Shown here: positions 27,629-36,046 of the stretch, piece after piece
Numbering within the stretch: position 1 is the first letter of the stretch
How the letters are laid out: each line of letters starts with the position of its first letter
Assembly (NCBI RefSeq): GCF_002155145.1
Contig: NZ_CP021323.1
Coordinates: 1,178,001 to 1,242,000 of the forward strand
Reading direction: 5' to 3'
Length of the DNA stretch: 64,000 nt
Source: Kushneria konosiri
Lineage (GTDB): Bacteria; Pseudomonadota; Gammaproteobacteria; Pseudomonadales; Halomonadaceae
The notes under the pieces: model-generated
What the model was told of the DNA's origin: nothing
Seen by the model: the letters and a program-made list of their open reading frames with translations, nothing else
The model's database searches: none
Position numbers and translations under genes: made by a program

Positions 27629-27732
27629 TGTGGAAAAAGGGATTGCAGATCGGCTTGCAAACGGACCGCCTGCTGATTCCGGGTTATCCACACCTCATTG
27701 ATCGGCGCCAGCCGGGACCGGGTGTGGATAAC
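27629..27732. promoter_or_regulatory. Cluster of DnaA-box sequences upstream of hemL
   Basis: Two perfect TTATCCACA boxes in opposite orientation (27684-27692 and 27723-27731) are embedded in a perfect 12-bp inverted repeat GTTATCCACACC / GGTGTGGATAAC with a 26-bp spacer. A third match, TTTTCCACA on the minus strand (27629-27637), overlaps the hemL ribosome-binding site. DnaA binding is inferred from the consensus only. Confidence 0.55.
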
Positions 27733-27741
27733 ACAGAGTAA

Positions 27742-28365
27742 TTATCGCTTCATGGCCTGATTGAGCTGACGCACGGCACCGCCCGGATCATCATGGCCGA
27801 AAATACCGTGCACCAGCGCAATCAGATCCGCCCCGGCGCTGACCGTGGCTTCAATATTGTCGGCATCAATGCCGCCGATCGCCACACGCGGCAGGCCGAA
27901 ACGGGCCGCCTGCGCCAGAATCGCAAGCTCCGCCGGCGGCGCATCCGGCTTGGTACGCGACGGATAGAAACGACCAAAGGCCAGATAACTGGCGCCCTCG
28001 GAGGCCGACTGTGCGGCAAACTCGAGGCTGTCCTGACAGGTCGCACCGATAATGGCGTCCGGCCCCAGTGCCTTGCGCGCCCGGGCGATCGAGCCATCGC
28101 TGCGTCCCAGATGCAGCCCCGCGCCCAGCCGCCAGGCCAGCGCGGCATCATCATTGATGATCAGGGGCGTGTCATAGTGATCGCACAATGCCTTGAGGGC
28201 GCGCGCCTGACGCTCACGCCTGCCCTCGTCACCGGACTTGTCGCGATACTGCAACAACGCAATACCGGCATCGAGGGCGGCCTCGCATCGATCGATGAGT
28301 GTGGCATCATCCGGCATCAGATGTTCATCGGTCAGGGCGTAGAGTCCCTGCTGCCACTGGGTCAT
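27742..28365 (-). CDS. thiE: Thiamine-phosphate synthase
   Basis: Joins hydroxymethylpyrimidine diphosphate and the thiazole phosphate into thiamine phosphate. The 207-residue TIM-barrel protein carries LLQYRDKSGDE, LIINDDAALAWRLGAGLHLG, the GATCQDSLEFA strand and VAIGGIDADNI near the C terminus, the standard ThiE phosphate-binding elements. Its start overlaps the thiD stop by four bases (ATGA), so pyrimidine kinase and synthase are translationally coupled. No TPP-riboswitch-like sequence was seen upstream of the hemJ-thiD-thiE run. Confidence 0.95.
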   Translation of the reverse strand: MTQWQQGLYALTDEHLMPDDATLIDRCEAALDAGIALLQYRDKSGDEGRRERQARALKALCDHYDTPLIINDDAALAWRLGAGLHLGRSDGSIARARKALGPDAIIGATCQDSLEFAAQSASEGASYLAFGRFYPSRTKPDAPPAELAILAQAARFGLPRVAIGGIDADNIEATVSAGADLIALVHGIFGHDDPGGAVRQLNQAMKR

Positions 28366-29186
28366 GTCATGCGCTCCTGAATCGGTAAATGAAATGGCCC
28401 GCTCAGGCGATCGGGAAGGTGCTGGCCCCGGCCGGGCATCAGGGCACGCTCAAGGCTTTGCCAGGTAAACTGCTGCGCCTTCTCGCAGGCGTTTTCAAGC
28501 GTTTCCCCGCGCGCAAGCAGCGCTGCAACGGCACTGGCCAGCGTACATCCCGAACCGTGATAGCTTCCCGGCAACCGCGGCCAGGACCACGTCCTGATGC
28601 CTTCGGGCGTGTAGAGTCGATGAGTAACATGGGGTTGATGCGACGCATCTGCAACATCGGTACCGGTGGCCAGCACGGCACCCGCGCCGGTGGCGAGCAT
28701 TTTTCCGGCCTGACCGGCCGTGTCCTGATCCTCGAGCGCACTTCCCGTCAGCCGGGCCAGCTCTTCGAGATTGGGTGTGACCAGATCGGCCAGCGGCAGC
28801 AGCCGTTCGACAAAGGCTGCCCTGAGTAGCTCACTGGAGAGCTCGCGCCCGCCGCCAGCCTTAAGCACAGGGTCGATGATGATCGGCAGTGGTGACAGCA
28901 TCCGGCACAGTTCAACCGCCGCTTCCAGCGCGGAAAGATCGGCAATCAGACCGATCTTGATCGCGTGGATATCACAGTCTTTCAGCACCGCCCGGGCCGT
29001 GGCCAGTATCTCTTCGCCAGGGCGGGGCGTGACGGTGTGAACGTTCACGGTGGTCTGGCACGTCAATGCCGTCGGTACCGTCAGCGCCCAGCCGCCCATG
29101 GCGCGGATGGCCTCGGCATCAGCGATCAGGCCGGCACCGCCGGTCGGATCATGGCCGGCCAGAACCAGTACGCAGGGCAGGGACAT
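28362..29186 (-). CDS. thiD: Hydroxymethylpyrimidine/phosphomethylpyrimidine kinase
   Basis: Phosphorylates HMP and HMP-phosphate to the diphosphate used by ThiE. The 274-residue ribokinase-fold protein has VLVLAGHDPTGGAGLIADAEAI at its N terminus, IKIGLIA, the IIDPVLKAGGG strand, TPNLEELARLTG and the anion-hole GSGCTLASAVAALLA. The ATG at 29186 gives the conserved start; a much longer open frame upstream lies inside hemJ in another frame and is not real. The start overlaps the hemJ stop (TGATG) and the stop overlaps the thiE start. Unlike E. coli, thiD and thiE sit together with a heme gene and without thiC or thiM. Confidence 0.93.
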   Translation of the reverse strand: MSLPCVLVLAGHDPTGGAGLIADAEAIRAMGGWALTVPTALTCQTTVNVHTVTPRPGEEILATARAVLKDCDIHAIKIGLIADLSALEAAVELCRMLSPLPIIIDPVLKAGGGRELSSELLRAAFVERLLPLADLVTPNLEELARLTGSALEDQDTAGQAGKMLATGAGAVLATGTDVADASHQPHVTHRLYTPEGIRTWSWPRLPGSYHGSGCTLASAVAALLARGETLENACEKAQQFTWQSLERALMPGRGQHLPDRLSGPFHLPIQERMT

Positions 29187-29620
29187 CAGAACGGCTTGAC
29201 CACGGAGAAAATCACGATCGCGATCAAAAGGATCGCCGGGATCATGGCAAAGACGCGGTAATAGCCGCCGCCGCGACGGTTGGTACCGGAGGCAAAGCGT
29301 TTCATGTGCGCCTTGCAGATATGATGAAAACCGATCAGAAGCACGACCAGTACCGCCTTGACGTAGAACCAGCCTGCGGTCAGGTAGTACTGGAAGTCGA
29401 GCGCCAGCAGCCAGATCCCGAACACCAGCGTAAGGATCATGGCCGGTGTCATGATGGCAGCGTAAAGCTTGCGCTCCATGATCTGAAAACGGGTCAGCCC
29501 CTGACCGTCTTCCTGGCGCACGGCATGAGCGTGATAGACAAAAAGCCGGGGCAGATAAAAGAGTGCGGCAAACCAGCACGTGAATGAAATGATATGAAAG
29601 GCCAGAACCCAGGGGTACAT
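29186..29620 (-). CDS. hemJ: Protoporphyrinogen IX oxidase HemJ
   Basis: Oxygen-independent-type membrane protoporphyrinogen IX oxidase of the UPF0093/HemJ family, the penultimate step of heme synthesis. The 144-residue protein has four predicted membrane spans; the first contains LAFHIISFTCWFAALFYLPRLFVYH, with the conserved His near residue 9 and the LPRLFVYH end of the span, and a later segment has WFYVKAVLVVLLIGFHH. This is the usual bacterial replacement for HemG/HemY. It is the first gene of a tightly overlapping hemJ-thiD-thiE run, with only about 54 bp to the ClC gene upstream, so no large leader is possible. Confidence 0.93.
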   Translation of the reverse strand: MYPWVLAFHIISFTCWFAALFYLPRLFVYHAHAVRQEDGQGLTRFQIMERKLYAAIMTPAMILTLVFGIWLLALDFQYYLTAGWFYVKAVLVVLLIGFHHICKAHMKRFASGTNRRGGGYYRVFAMIPAILLIAIVIFSVVKPF

Positions 29621-29656
29621 ATACGCATCCTCAATAACGGTCGTCAGGTCGTCTCC

Positions 29657-29676
29657 GATGGGGCCATGGCCCCATC
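29657..29676. repeat. 20-bp perfect palindrome at the ClC stop codon
   Basis: GATGGGGCCATGGCCCCATC is fully self-complementary and overlaps the ClC stop codon region, between it and hemJ. There is no adjoining T-run; it could limit read-through or bind a protein. Confidence 0.5.
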
Positions 29677-31477
29677 AGTGATAATAGTTTTCTATGGCTT
29701 CCCGCGTGATGATACCTGAAACCCGATGCATCATCGGCGCCGTAATGTGTCTGACGTAGAGGGCATCCACCCGCTGATCATCAAGACATGCAAAGGCTTC
29801 CGACAGTGTCGCCTGTAGATCGATCGGCGCAAGTTCCAGCCGCTTGCCCGGAATTTCCATCAGATCGATGCTGTCCTCGTGATCCACACCCGCCTGATCC
29901 TTCTCTTCCAGCGCACGGGCCATGTCGGCGGCGAGCAATGCCAGAGGTGCCTTGCCGGGTTCACGATCGGCCTTGTGCTGATCGGTCTGACGATGAATCA
30001 AGAGCCACGTGGGTCGAGCATCCAGAATGACCCGTGCCCGCTCCCGGGTAATGACCGCGGCCGTAACGGTCACGCTGCGATCCATGACCGCCCCCACACC
30101 GACTCTTGAGAGCGCCTGCATCAGGGGCTGTTGCAGCGGATGCTGCGTGCTGCCCTGCCGGGTCATGACGAAAAAGCCCTGCGTTCGCCACGCCACACGC
30201 GCCGTCAGGGTGGCACTCAGCACGCTCAGCATGCCATACAGGATAATATCAGGGCTGTGTGTCAGCTCTACCAGCGCCATGATGGCGGCCAGCGGTGCCT
30301 GTAACACGGCACCCATCATGGCGGCCATGCCCATCATCACATAGAGGTTCGGCTCACCGACCATCGAGGGAAGCAGCACTGTAGCTCCAAGGCCAAACAG
30401 CGCACCGGCAGCCGCTCCCATGACCAGAGTAGGACCGACGATGCCCACCGGAACTCCGCAGGCCAGGGTTATAGCAGTCAGAAACAGCTTGCCCAGCGCC
30501 AGTGCCAGCAGCACATCAACACCTGCCTGACCGGTCAGAATTGCTTCGACACTGTCATAGCCAATGCCCTGTACCTGAGGATAGAAACAGGCCACCGCTC
30601 CGGTCAGCATTCCGGCCATTAAAAGACGGACAAACCAGGGCAGGCGGGCAAGATGCTCTCCCAGACGTACCAGCCGGATAAAACCACCTGCCATGACACC
30701 GATGGCCAGCGCCATCAGAACAAGCCATGGAATATCGAGCAGACGTGGCTCGATGACACCGGGCATCATGAAGGCCGGCGCCGAACCGAAATGAAGCTGA
30801 GTAATGACGGCGCCGGTGGCCGAGGCCAGCATCACGGGCATGAAACCGGTCAGGGTATACTCCATCATCACCACTTCCATGGCGAAGATGACCCCGGCGA
30901 TGGGCGTATTGAAAGAAGCCGAAATCCCGGCCGCCACGCCACAGCCCACCAGCACTCGCAAACTGTTGTGTGGCAGTTTGAGCAGTTCACCAATCCAGCC
31001 TGACGCGCCAGCACCCAGATGGATGGCGGGACCTTCGCGGCCGGCTGACAGGCCTCCCAGAAGCGAGACGATGCCGACCCACCACTGATTGAGCCAGTTG
31101 TCACGTGCCATGACGCCCTGATGGAAAGAGAAGCGTTCAATGACATGCGAGATGCCGAGTCGCCGCGCACTTTTTTTCTGCCAGCCAAGCCCCAGCCCGA
31201 TAAGGGTAACAGCCACTACCGGCAATCCTGTTCGAACCGCCACGGGCAGGCTCTCGAAGGCCTCGCCATGACCGTTGGGCATCAGTATCAACGCGCCCAG
31301 ATCGATCAGCTCTCGAAAGGCAATCATGATGATGCCGGTCAACGCCCCGGAGATCACTGCCAGCAAACACAGTTGCGGCAATGCATCAACGCTTGCCAGC
31401 TCGCGTCGAAAATTCTCAAGGCTCAGGCGTGACGTATCCAGAAAACGGCGCGGCAAGCTTTTCCTCCCCAGCAGCAC
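29675..31477 (-). CDS. ClC-family chloride channel/transporter with C-terminal CBS-like domain
   Basis: A 600-residue inner-membrane anion protein. The membrane part (about 35-435) has AGREGPAIH with the gating glutamate at residue 148, SFNTPIAGVIFAMEVVMMEY and CGVPVGIVGPTLVMGA. Two features differ from E. coli ClcA: the GSGIP selectivity loop is not present in that form (GISHVIER lies at the corresponding place), and the internal proton-pathway glutamate after the first Glu of IEEM is Val here (Glu201-Val202). The cytoplasmic part (about 460-600) looks like paired CBS repeats, with SGIITREAIENYYH at the end. It may be a passive chloride channel rather than an H+ exchanger (inference). Confidence 0.88.
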   Translation of the reverse strand: MLLGRKSLPRRFLDTSRLSLENFRRELASVDALPQLCLLAVISGALTGIIMIAFRELIDLGALILMPNGHGEAFESLPVAVRTGLPVVAVTLIGLGLGWQKKSARRLGISHVIERFSFHQGVMARDNWLNQWWVGIVSLLGGLSAGREGPAIHLGAGASGWIGELLKLPHNSLRVLVGCGVAAGISASFNTPIAGVIFAMEVVMMEYTLTGFMPVMLASATGAVITQLHFGSAPAFMMPGVIEPRLLDIPWLVLMALAIGVMAGGFIRLVRLGEHLARLPWFVRLLMAGMLTGAVACFYPQVQGIGYDSVEAILTGQAGVDVLLALALGKLFLTAITLACGVPVGIVGPTLVMGAAAGALFGLGATVLLPSMVGEPNLYVMMGMAAMMGAVLQAPLAAIMALVELTHSPDIILYGMLSVLSATLTARVAWRTQGFFVMTRQGSTQHPLQQPLMQALSRVGVGAVMDRSVTVTAAVITRERARVILDARPTWLLIHRQTDQHKADREPGKAPLALLAADMARALEEKDQAGVDHEDSIDLMEIPGKRLELAPIDLQATLSEAFACLDDQRVDALYVRHITAPMMHRVSGIITREAIENYYH

Positions 31478-31655
31478 AATGGCGGATCACATTATTCAGC
31501 CTATCATTGTTTATGTTCCATGCCTCTTATGACGGGCCCTGACGCACGGCGGTTGACCATCGACAGAGGGGGTGTCGATAATGGTTGTCATGACAGCCCT
31601 AGCGCTGATCCATTTCTGACATGTCCCGGACGTGTCATCTCAAAAGGAGGCCGCG

Positions 31656-32009
31656 ATGAGCGGAGCAGAATCCTTTGTTCCGACACCGCTTGTCTTTACC
31701 GATGCCGCGGCAGGCAGAGTCAGGGCGCTGATCGAAGAAGAGCGCAACCCGGCCCTTAAACTGCGCGTCTACGTAACGGGAGGCGGCTGCTCGGGCTTTC
31801 AGTATGGTTTCGATTTTGCAGAAACCGTTGGAGAAGACGACACCGTCATCGAAAATGGCGATGTCGCCATGGTGATCGACCCGCTGAGCTATCAGTATCT
31901 GGTGGGCTCCACGGTGGACTTTGAGGCGGGTCTGGCCGGTGCCCGCTTTTTGATCAAAAACCCCAACGCCACCACAACCTGTGGCTGTGGTGCATCCTTT
32001 ACGGTCTGA
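31656..32009 (+). CDS. erpA: Iron-sulfur cluster insertion protein ErpA
   Basis: A-type carrier that delivers 4Fe-4S clusters to targets such as IspG/IspH and respiratory enzymes. The 117-residue product aligns with E. coli ErpA (114 residues): [35 protein letters not shown] and the C-terminal [14 protein letters not shown], giving the three cluster-ligand cysteines (one in GGCSG, two in CGCG). The ATG at 31656 follows a near-ideal AAAAGGAGG; an in-frame GTG at 31632 is upstream of that site. Monocistronic with a strong terminator. Divergent from ClC across about 180 bp. Confidence 0.97.
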   Translation: MSGAESFVPTPLVFTDAAAGRVRALIEEERNPALKLRVYVTGGGCSGFQYGFDFAETVGEDDTVIENGDVAMVIDPLSYQYLVGSTVDFEAGLAGARFLIKNPNATTTCGCGASFTV

Positions 32010-32028
32010 TGCTTCCCATGGATGCTAG

Positions 32029-32061
32029 GGCGTCTGTCAGCTTCTGACAGACGCCTTTTTT
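32029..32061 (+). terminator. erpA terminator
   Basis: A perfect 12-bp stem GGCGTCTGTCAG / CTGACAGACGCC with a three-base loop is followed by six T, 20 bp after the erpA stop. Confidence 0.95.
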
Positions 32062-32099
32062 GTGTCCGCTCATCGCCTCCACCGATCTTTTTTGCTCTT

Positions 32100-32560
32100 T
32101 CTGCCCTGTGGACAAAACAGGACGTCTCTTGTGTCCTTCTGCTCCACAGCCCGCCACACGTGTACCTTTCATCACTTTTCCCGATAACATCGTCATTCTT
32201 GATGAGTATGGGGAGAAGCCTCATTGAGCCCGGTTAACGGACAGGGGATAAATCGAGCTGTGGGTAACCCGGACACTTATGCACACCCCGTACAGTACCT
32301 GCCCCAGGGAACCACGCAGCTTGCTTGGGTTTCCAGTCACACCCCAGCCCTCTGTTTTTAAAGTCTAAAAGATGCTTTTCCACAGAAATCCGCTTCCCCA
32401 GTAGTCACAACCACAACAGAACTTCTTATTTAAAAAACTATTTTATTTATTAATGACTTTCTCCTTTTGAAAAATCCCTGTGTGGAAAACCCTGACGCTT
32501 ACTCACAGCCACGTTATAATGCGCGCCATCCAATACGGCTTATCCCCAATGCCCCGAACG
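32100..32560. other. Candidate chromosomal replication origin (oriC) upstream of mnmG
   Basis: The 570-bp gene-free stretch between the erpA terminator and mnmG holds three exact TTWTNCACA DnaA boxes: TTATGCACA at 32277-32285, TTTTCCACA at 32376-32384 and the same on the minus strand at 32481-32489. One-mismatch boxes lie at 32107-32115, 32259-32267 and 32540-32548. An AT-rich stretch at 32421-32474 (35 of the first 40 bases A or T) fits a DNA-unwinding element. Location before mnmG, with parAB close by, matches the E. coli oriC position. Function is inferred. Confidence 0.65.
32492..32520 (+). promoter_or_regulatory. Predicted sigma-70 promoter of mnmG
   Basis: CTGACG at 32492-32497 and a perfect TATAAT at 32515-32520 are separated by 17 bp. 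A DnaA box lies immediately upstream (32481-32489), so DnaA could influence this promoter. Confidence 0.6.
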
Positions 32561-32631
32561 GGCATGTGGGTATCGACACGCGCTGATCAGTCGGGTGTCA
32601 CGTTCATCTTCAACCCCTCGAGGTTTTTCAC

Positions 32632-34524
32632 GTGGATTATCCGGACCGCTTTGACGTTATTGTCATCGGTGGTGGTCATGCGGGTACCGAAGCCGCACTG
32701 GCCGCCGCTCGCATGGGCTGTCAGACACTGCTGCTCAGTCACAACATCGAAACGCTGGGACAGATGTCCTGTAATCCGGCCATCGGTGGCATCGGCAAGA
32801 GCCACCTGGTCAAGGAAATCGATGCGCTTGGTGGTGCCATGGCGCTCGCCGCCGATCAGGGCGGCATTCAGTTTCGAACGCTCAACTCCCGCAAGGGACC
32901 GGCTGTTCGAGCCACTCGCGTTCAGGCTGATCGCGTGCGCTACAAGGCGGCCATTCGCCATATCCTCGAAAACCAGCCCAACCTGTCGATCTTTGCTCAG
33001 GCCGCCGACGATCTGATCGTTGAAGGTGACACCGTGCGCGGTGTGCTGACCCAGGGCGGTATCCGTTTCATGGCCGAGACCGTGGTGCTGTGTACCGGGA
33101 CCTTTCTGGGGGGCGTCATCCATATCGGCATGGAACATCACAGTGGCGGGCGATCCGGCGATCCGGCCTCCAATGCGCTGGCGGCACGTCTTCGCGAGCA
33201 GCCCCTGCGGGTGGCACGGCTAAAGACCGGCACGCCACCGCGACTCGATGCCAGAACGGTCGATTTTTCGAAGCTGGCCGAGCAGCCCGGTGATACGCCG
33301 CGTCCGGTAATGTCCTACATGGGGCGGCGTGATATGCACCCCGATCAGGTGAGCTGTTTCATCGCGCATACCAATGAGCGCACTCACGACATCATTCGGG
33401 CCAATCTGGACCGCTCGCCGATGTATTCCGGCGTCATCGAAAGTACCGGGCCGCGCTACTGCCCCTCCATCGAGGACAAGATTCATCGCTTTGCCGACAA
33501 GCAGAGCCATCAGGTCTTTATCGAACCGGAAGGACTCGAGACTCACGAGCTCTATCCCAACGGCATTTCGACGTCGCTGCCCTTCGATGTGCAGCTTGAC
33601 GTCGTACGCTCGATCGAGGGGCTGGAACGCACCCACATCATCCGACCGGGCTACGCCATCGAATACGACTTCTTCGATCCGCGGGATCTGAAGCACTCAC
33701 TGGAAACGAAGGTGATTCATAACCTGTGGTTTGCCGGTCAGATCAACGGTACTACCGGCTATGAGGAAGCGGCCGCTCAGGGACTGCTGGCAGGACTCAA
33801 CGCCGCCCGCCGCGTCAAGGGACAGGAAGCCTGGTGGCCGCGTCGTGATGAGGCCTACATCGGTGTGATGGTGGATGACCTGATTCGCATGGGCACTCAG
33901 GAGCCCTACCGGATGTTCACTTCACGGGCGGAATATCGTCTGCTGCTGCGCGAGGACAACGCCGATCTGCGCCTGACCGAAACAGGACGTCAGCTGGGGC
34001 TGGTGGATGATGCACGATTCGAGTCCTTTGAGCGCAAGCGCACGGCCATCGAGGCCGAGCGCGAACGTCTTGACCGCATCTGGATCCAGCCTGGCAGCGA
34101 CGCTGCCAAAGGGCTTGTCGACCGGGTAGGTAGCCTGTCGCGTGAGCATCGTCTGAGCAATCTGCTGCGTCGGCCCGAGCTGACCTATGACGATATCGCA
34201 CCGCTGGCCGAAGGCGCACCGGAAGATCCGCTGGTACGCGAGCAGGTCCAGATTCAGGCCAAGTATCAGGGCTACATCGATCGCCAGAGCGAGGAGATCG
34301 ACAAGCTCAAGCGCCATGAGGCCACTCGCCTGCCCGAGTCGATCGAATATGACCACATCGACGGGCTTTCCAGCGAGATTCGTCAGAAGCTTAACGCTGC
34401 TCGACCCGAGACGCTGGCCGAGGCCGGTCGGATTCCAGGCGTGACGCCGGCGGCGATCTCGATGCTTCTGATTCACCTTAAAAAGCGCGACAACGCGCAC
34501 AAGGCTCGGGTCGGTACGTCATGA
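32632..34524 (+). CDS. mnmG: tRNA uridine-5-carboxymethylaminomethyl modification enzyme MnmG (GidA)
   Basis: FAD-dependent partner of MnmE in wobble-uridine modification. The 630-residue protein begins with a Rossmann dinucleotide motif ([19 protein letters not shown]), followed by [23 protein letters not shown] with the conserved Cys, [17 protein letters not shown] and the C-terminal RYAIEYDFF-type and [16 protein letters not shown] segments. Length equals E. coli MnmG. The start is GTG, preceded by CGAGG at eight-base spacing. First gene of the mnmG-rsmG-parA-parB run; its stop overlaps the rsmG start (ATGA). Confidence 0.97.
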   Translation: MDYPDRFDVIVIGGGHAGTEAALAAARMGCQTLLLSHNIETLGQMSCNPAIGGIGKSHLVKEIDALGGAMALAADQGGIQFRTLNSRKGPAVRATRVQADRVRYKAAIRHILENQPNLSIFAQAADDLIVEGDTVRGVLTQGGIRFMAETVVLCTGTFLGGVIHIGMEHHSGGRSGDPASNALAARLREQPLRVARLKTGTPPRLDARTVDFSKLAEQPGDTPRPVMSYMGRRDMHPDQVSCFIAHTNERTHDIIRANLDRSPMYSGVIESTGPRYCPSIEDKIHRFADKQSHQVFIEPEGLETHELYPNGISTSLPFDVQLDVVRSIEGLERTHIIRPGYAIEYDFFDPRDLKHSLETKVIHNLWFAGQINGTTGYEEAAAQGLLAGLNAARRVKGQEAWWPRRDEAYIGVMVDDLIRMGTQEPYRMFTSRAEYRLLLREDNADLRLTETGRQLGLVDDARFESFERKRTAIEAERERLDRIWIQPGSDAAKGLVDRVGSLSREHRLSNLLRRPELTYDDIAPLAEGAPEDPLVREQVQIQAKYQGYIDRQSEEIDKLKRHEATRLPESIEYDHIDGLSSEIRQKLNAARPETLAEAGRIPGVTPAAISMLLIHLKKRDNAHKARVGTS

Positions 34525-35138
34525 GGGGGGGGGGCGAACGTCGTCTCGATGACGGCATGACCGCTCTGGAACTGAGCGTTTCAGGCGACATTCGCGACCG
34601 TCTGCTGGCGTTTGTCGAGCTGTTGCACAAGTGGAATCGGGCCTATAACCTCACCGCCGTGCGCGATATCGAAACGATGGTGACGCGCCATCTACTCGAC
34701 AGCCTGGCCATCCTGCCCTGGATTGAAGGCCCGAACCTGCTGGATGTCGGCAGCGGCGCGGGTCTGCCGGGCATGGTGGTTGCCATCGTGCGCCCCGACA
34801 TTGCCCTGACCTCGATTGACAGCAATGGCAAGAAGATTCGTTTTCAACGCCAGGCCGCCTTCGAACTCGGGCTTGATAACGTCACCCCCGTGCATGACCG
34901 GGTCGAGGCGCTGAAAGGCGTCACGTTCGATCAGATCACCAGCCGGGCCTTTGCAGCACCGGCGGACTTTATCCACCTGACCCGCACGTTGCTGGCCGAT
35001 GGTGGCCATTGGCTTGCCATGACGGGGAGAGTCGATGATCTGGCACTGCCCGACGACATTCGGCTGGTGAACACCTGGGCCCTGCACATTCCCGGCGAAC
35101 AGGGCCAGCGTCATCTGTTGAAAATGGACATCGCCTGA
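34521..35138 (+). CDS. rsmG: 16S rRNA (guanine-527-N7)-methyltransferase RsmG (GidB)
   Basis: Methylates G527 in the 530 loop of 16S rRNA; loss gives low-level streptomycin resistance in other bacteria. The 205-residue product has [29 protein letters not shown], the SAM-binding [21 protein letters not shown] and ITSRAFA, all typical. Striking is a run of ten G (34525-34534) directly after the overlapping ATGA start, encoding Arg-Gly-Gly-Gly. A second in-frame ATG at 34557 lies after the tract; it gives a leader eight or so residues shorter than E. coli, the first one slightly longer, so either may be used. Slippage in the tract could alter expression. Confidence 0.93.
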   Translation: MRGGGERRLDDGMTALELSVSGDIRDRLLAFVELLHKWNRAYNLTAVRDIETMVTRHLLDSLAILPWIEGPNLLDVGSGAGLPGMVVAIVRPDIALTSIDSNGKKIRFQRQAAFELGLDNVTPVHDRVEALKGVTFDQITSRAFAAPADFIHLTRTLLADGGHWLAMTGRVDDLALPDDIRLVNTWALHIPGEQGQRHLLKMDIA

Positions 35139-35173
35139 CAAGGCCGAGCGATCAATACACAAGGAATTCTCTC

Positions 35174-35944
35174 TTGACCCGGATCATTGCGCTGACCAAC
35201 CAGAAAGGCGGCGTCGGCAAGACCACCACCGCCGTCAACCTGGCCGCCGCGCTGGCATCGCTGAAAAAACGGGTGCTGCTGGTGGATATGGATCCGCAGG
35301 GCCACGCTACCATGGGCAGCGGTATCGACAAGCATGCGCTGGCCAACGGCGGCTTGCTGGATGTCCTGCTCGGGGAGCTGTCGGCAGCCGATGCGCTGGT
35401 GGATTGCCCCAATGCCGGATATCAGTTGCTGCCTGCCAACGGCGATCTCACCGCCGCCGAGGTGGACCTGCTTGAGCGCGAGGGCCGCGAGCGCTGTCTG
35501 GACCGCGCCATCGAAACGGTCTCCGACCGCTTCGACGTGGTCATGATCGACTGTCCGCCATCGCTTAACATGCTGACGGTCAATGCCCTGACCGCAGCAC
35601 ACGGGGTCCTCATTCCGCTGCAATGCGAGTTCTATGCCCTTGAGGGGCTGTCGGCGCTTTTGGATACCGTTGAGCAGATTCGCGACAGCGTCAATCCGGC
35701 GCTGGCGCTCGACGGCATCGTCAGAACCATGTTTGATAACCGCAACAGTCTAACCCGGGATGTCAGCAAGCAGCTGTCGGACTATTTCGGTGACGATCTG
35801 CTCAGAACGGCCATTCCCCGCAACATTCGTCTGGCCGAGGCCCCGAGTCACGGGCTGCCGGTCAATCGCTATGCGCGCATGTCACGAGGGGCCCACGCCT
35901 ATCGGGTACTGGCCAAGGAACTGATCCGCAAGTTGTCGCTTTAA
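35174..35944 (+). CDS. parA: Chromosome-partitioning ATPase ParA
   Basis: Walker-type ATPase that with ParB and parS moves replication origins to daughter cells. The 256-residue protein opens with [24 protein letters not shown] (deviant Walker A with the signature lysine), then [14 protein letters not shown] and [17 protein letters not shown], all standard for chromosomal ParA/Soj. The start is a TTG at 35174 with AAGGAA seven bases upstream; no ATG or GTG lies between it and the conserved N terminus. It lies 35 bp after rsmG and about 100 bp before parB. Confidence 0.95.
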   Translation: MTRIIALTNQKGGVGKTTTAVNLAAALASLKKRVLLVDMDPQGHATMGSGIDKHALANGGLLDVLLGELSAADALVDCPNAGYQLLPANGDLTAAEVDLLEREGRERCLDRAIETVSDRFDVVMIDCPPSLNMLTVNALTAAHGVLIPLQCEFYALEGLSALLDTVEQIRDSVNPALALDGIVRTMFDNRNSLTRDVSKQLSDYFGDDLLRTAIPRNIRLAEAPSHGLPVNRYARMSRGAHAYRVLAKELIRKLSL

Positions 35945-36046
35945 TCCGGTCCGGACACACCAACGATCGATTTGATCCCCGAGCGCCGATGCAAATGACA
36001 CTGGCGCGGGGTGTTACTTCTGCATGGCCTGAACGAGGAACTGTTC

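Noticed and set aside
28362-29579. 405-codon version of thiD with a long N-terminal extension
   Set aside because: The extra 131 codons lie inside hemJ in another frame, and ATG 29186 gives the conserved start.
29621-29674. TPP riboswitch before the hemJ-thiD-thiE run
   Set aside because: Only 54 bp are available and no conserved CUGAGA-type core is seen.
32621-32637. parS-like sequence TTTTTCACGTGGATTA over the mnmG start codon
   Set aside because: It shares 12 of 16 positions with the parS consensus, mainly in the CACGTG core; the right arm is not complementary to the left, and part of the match is fixed by the start codon.
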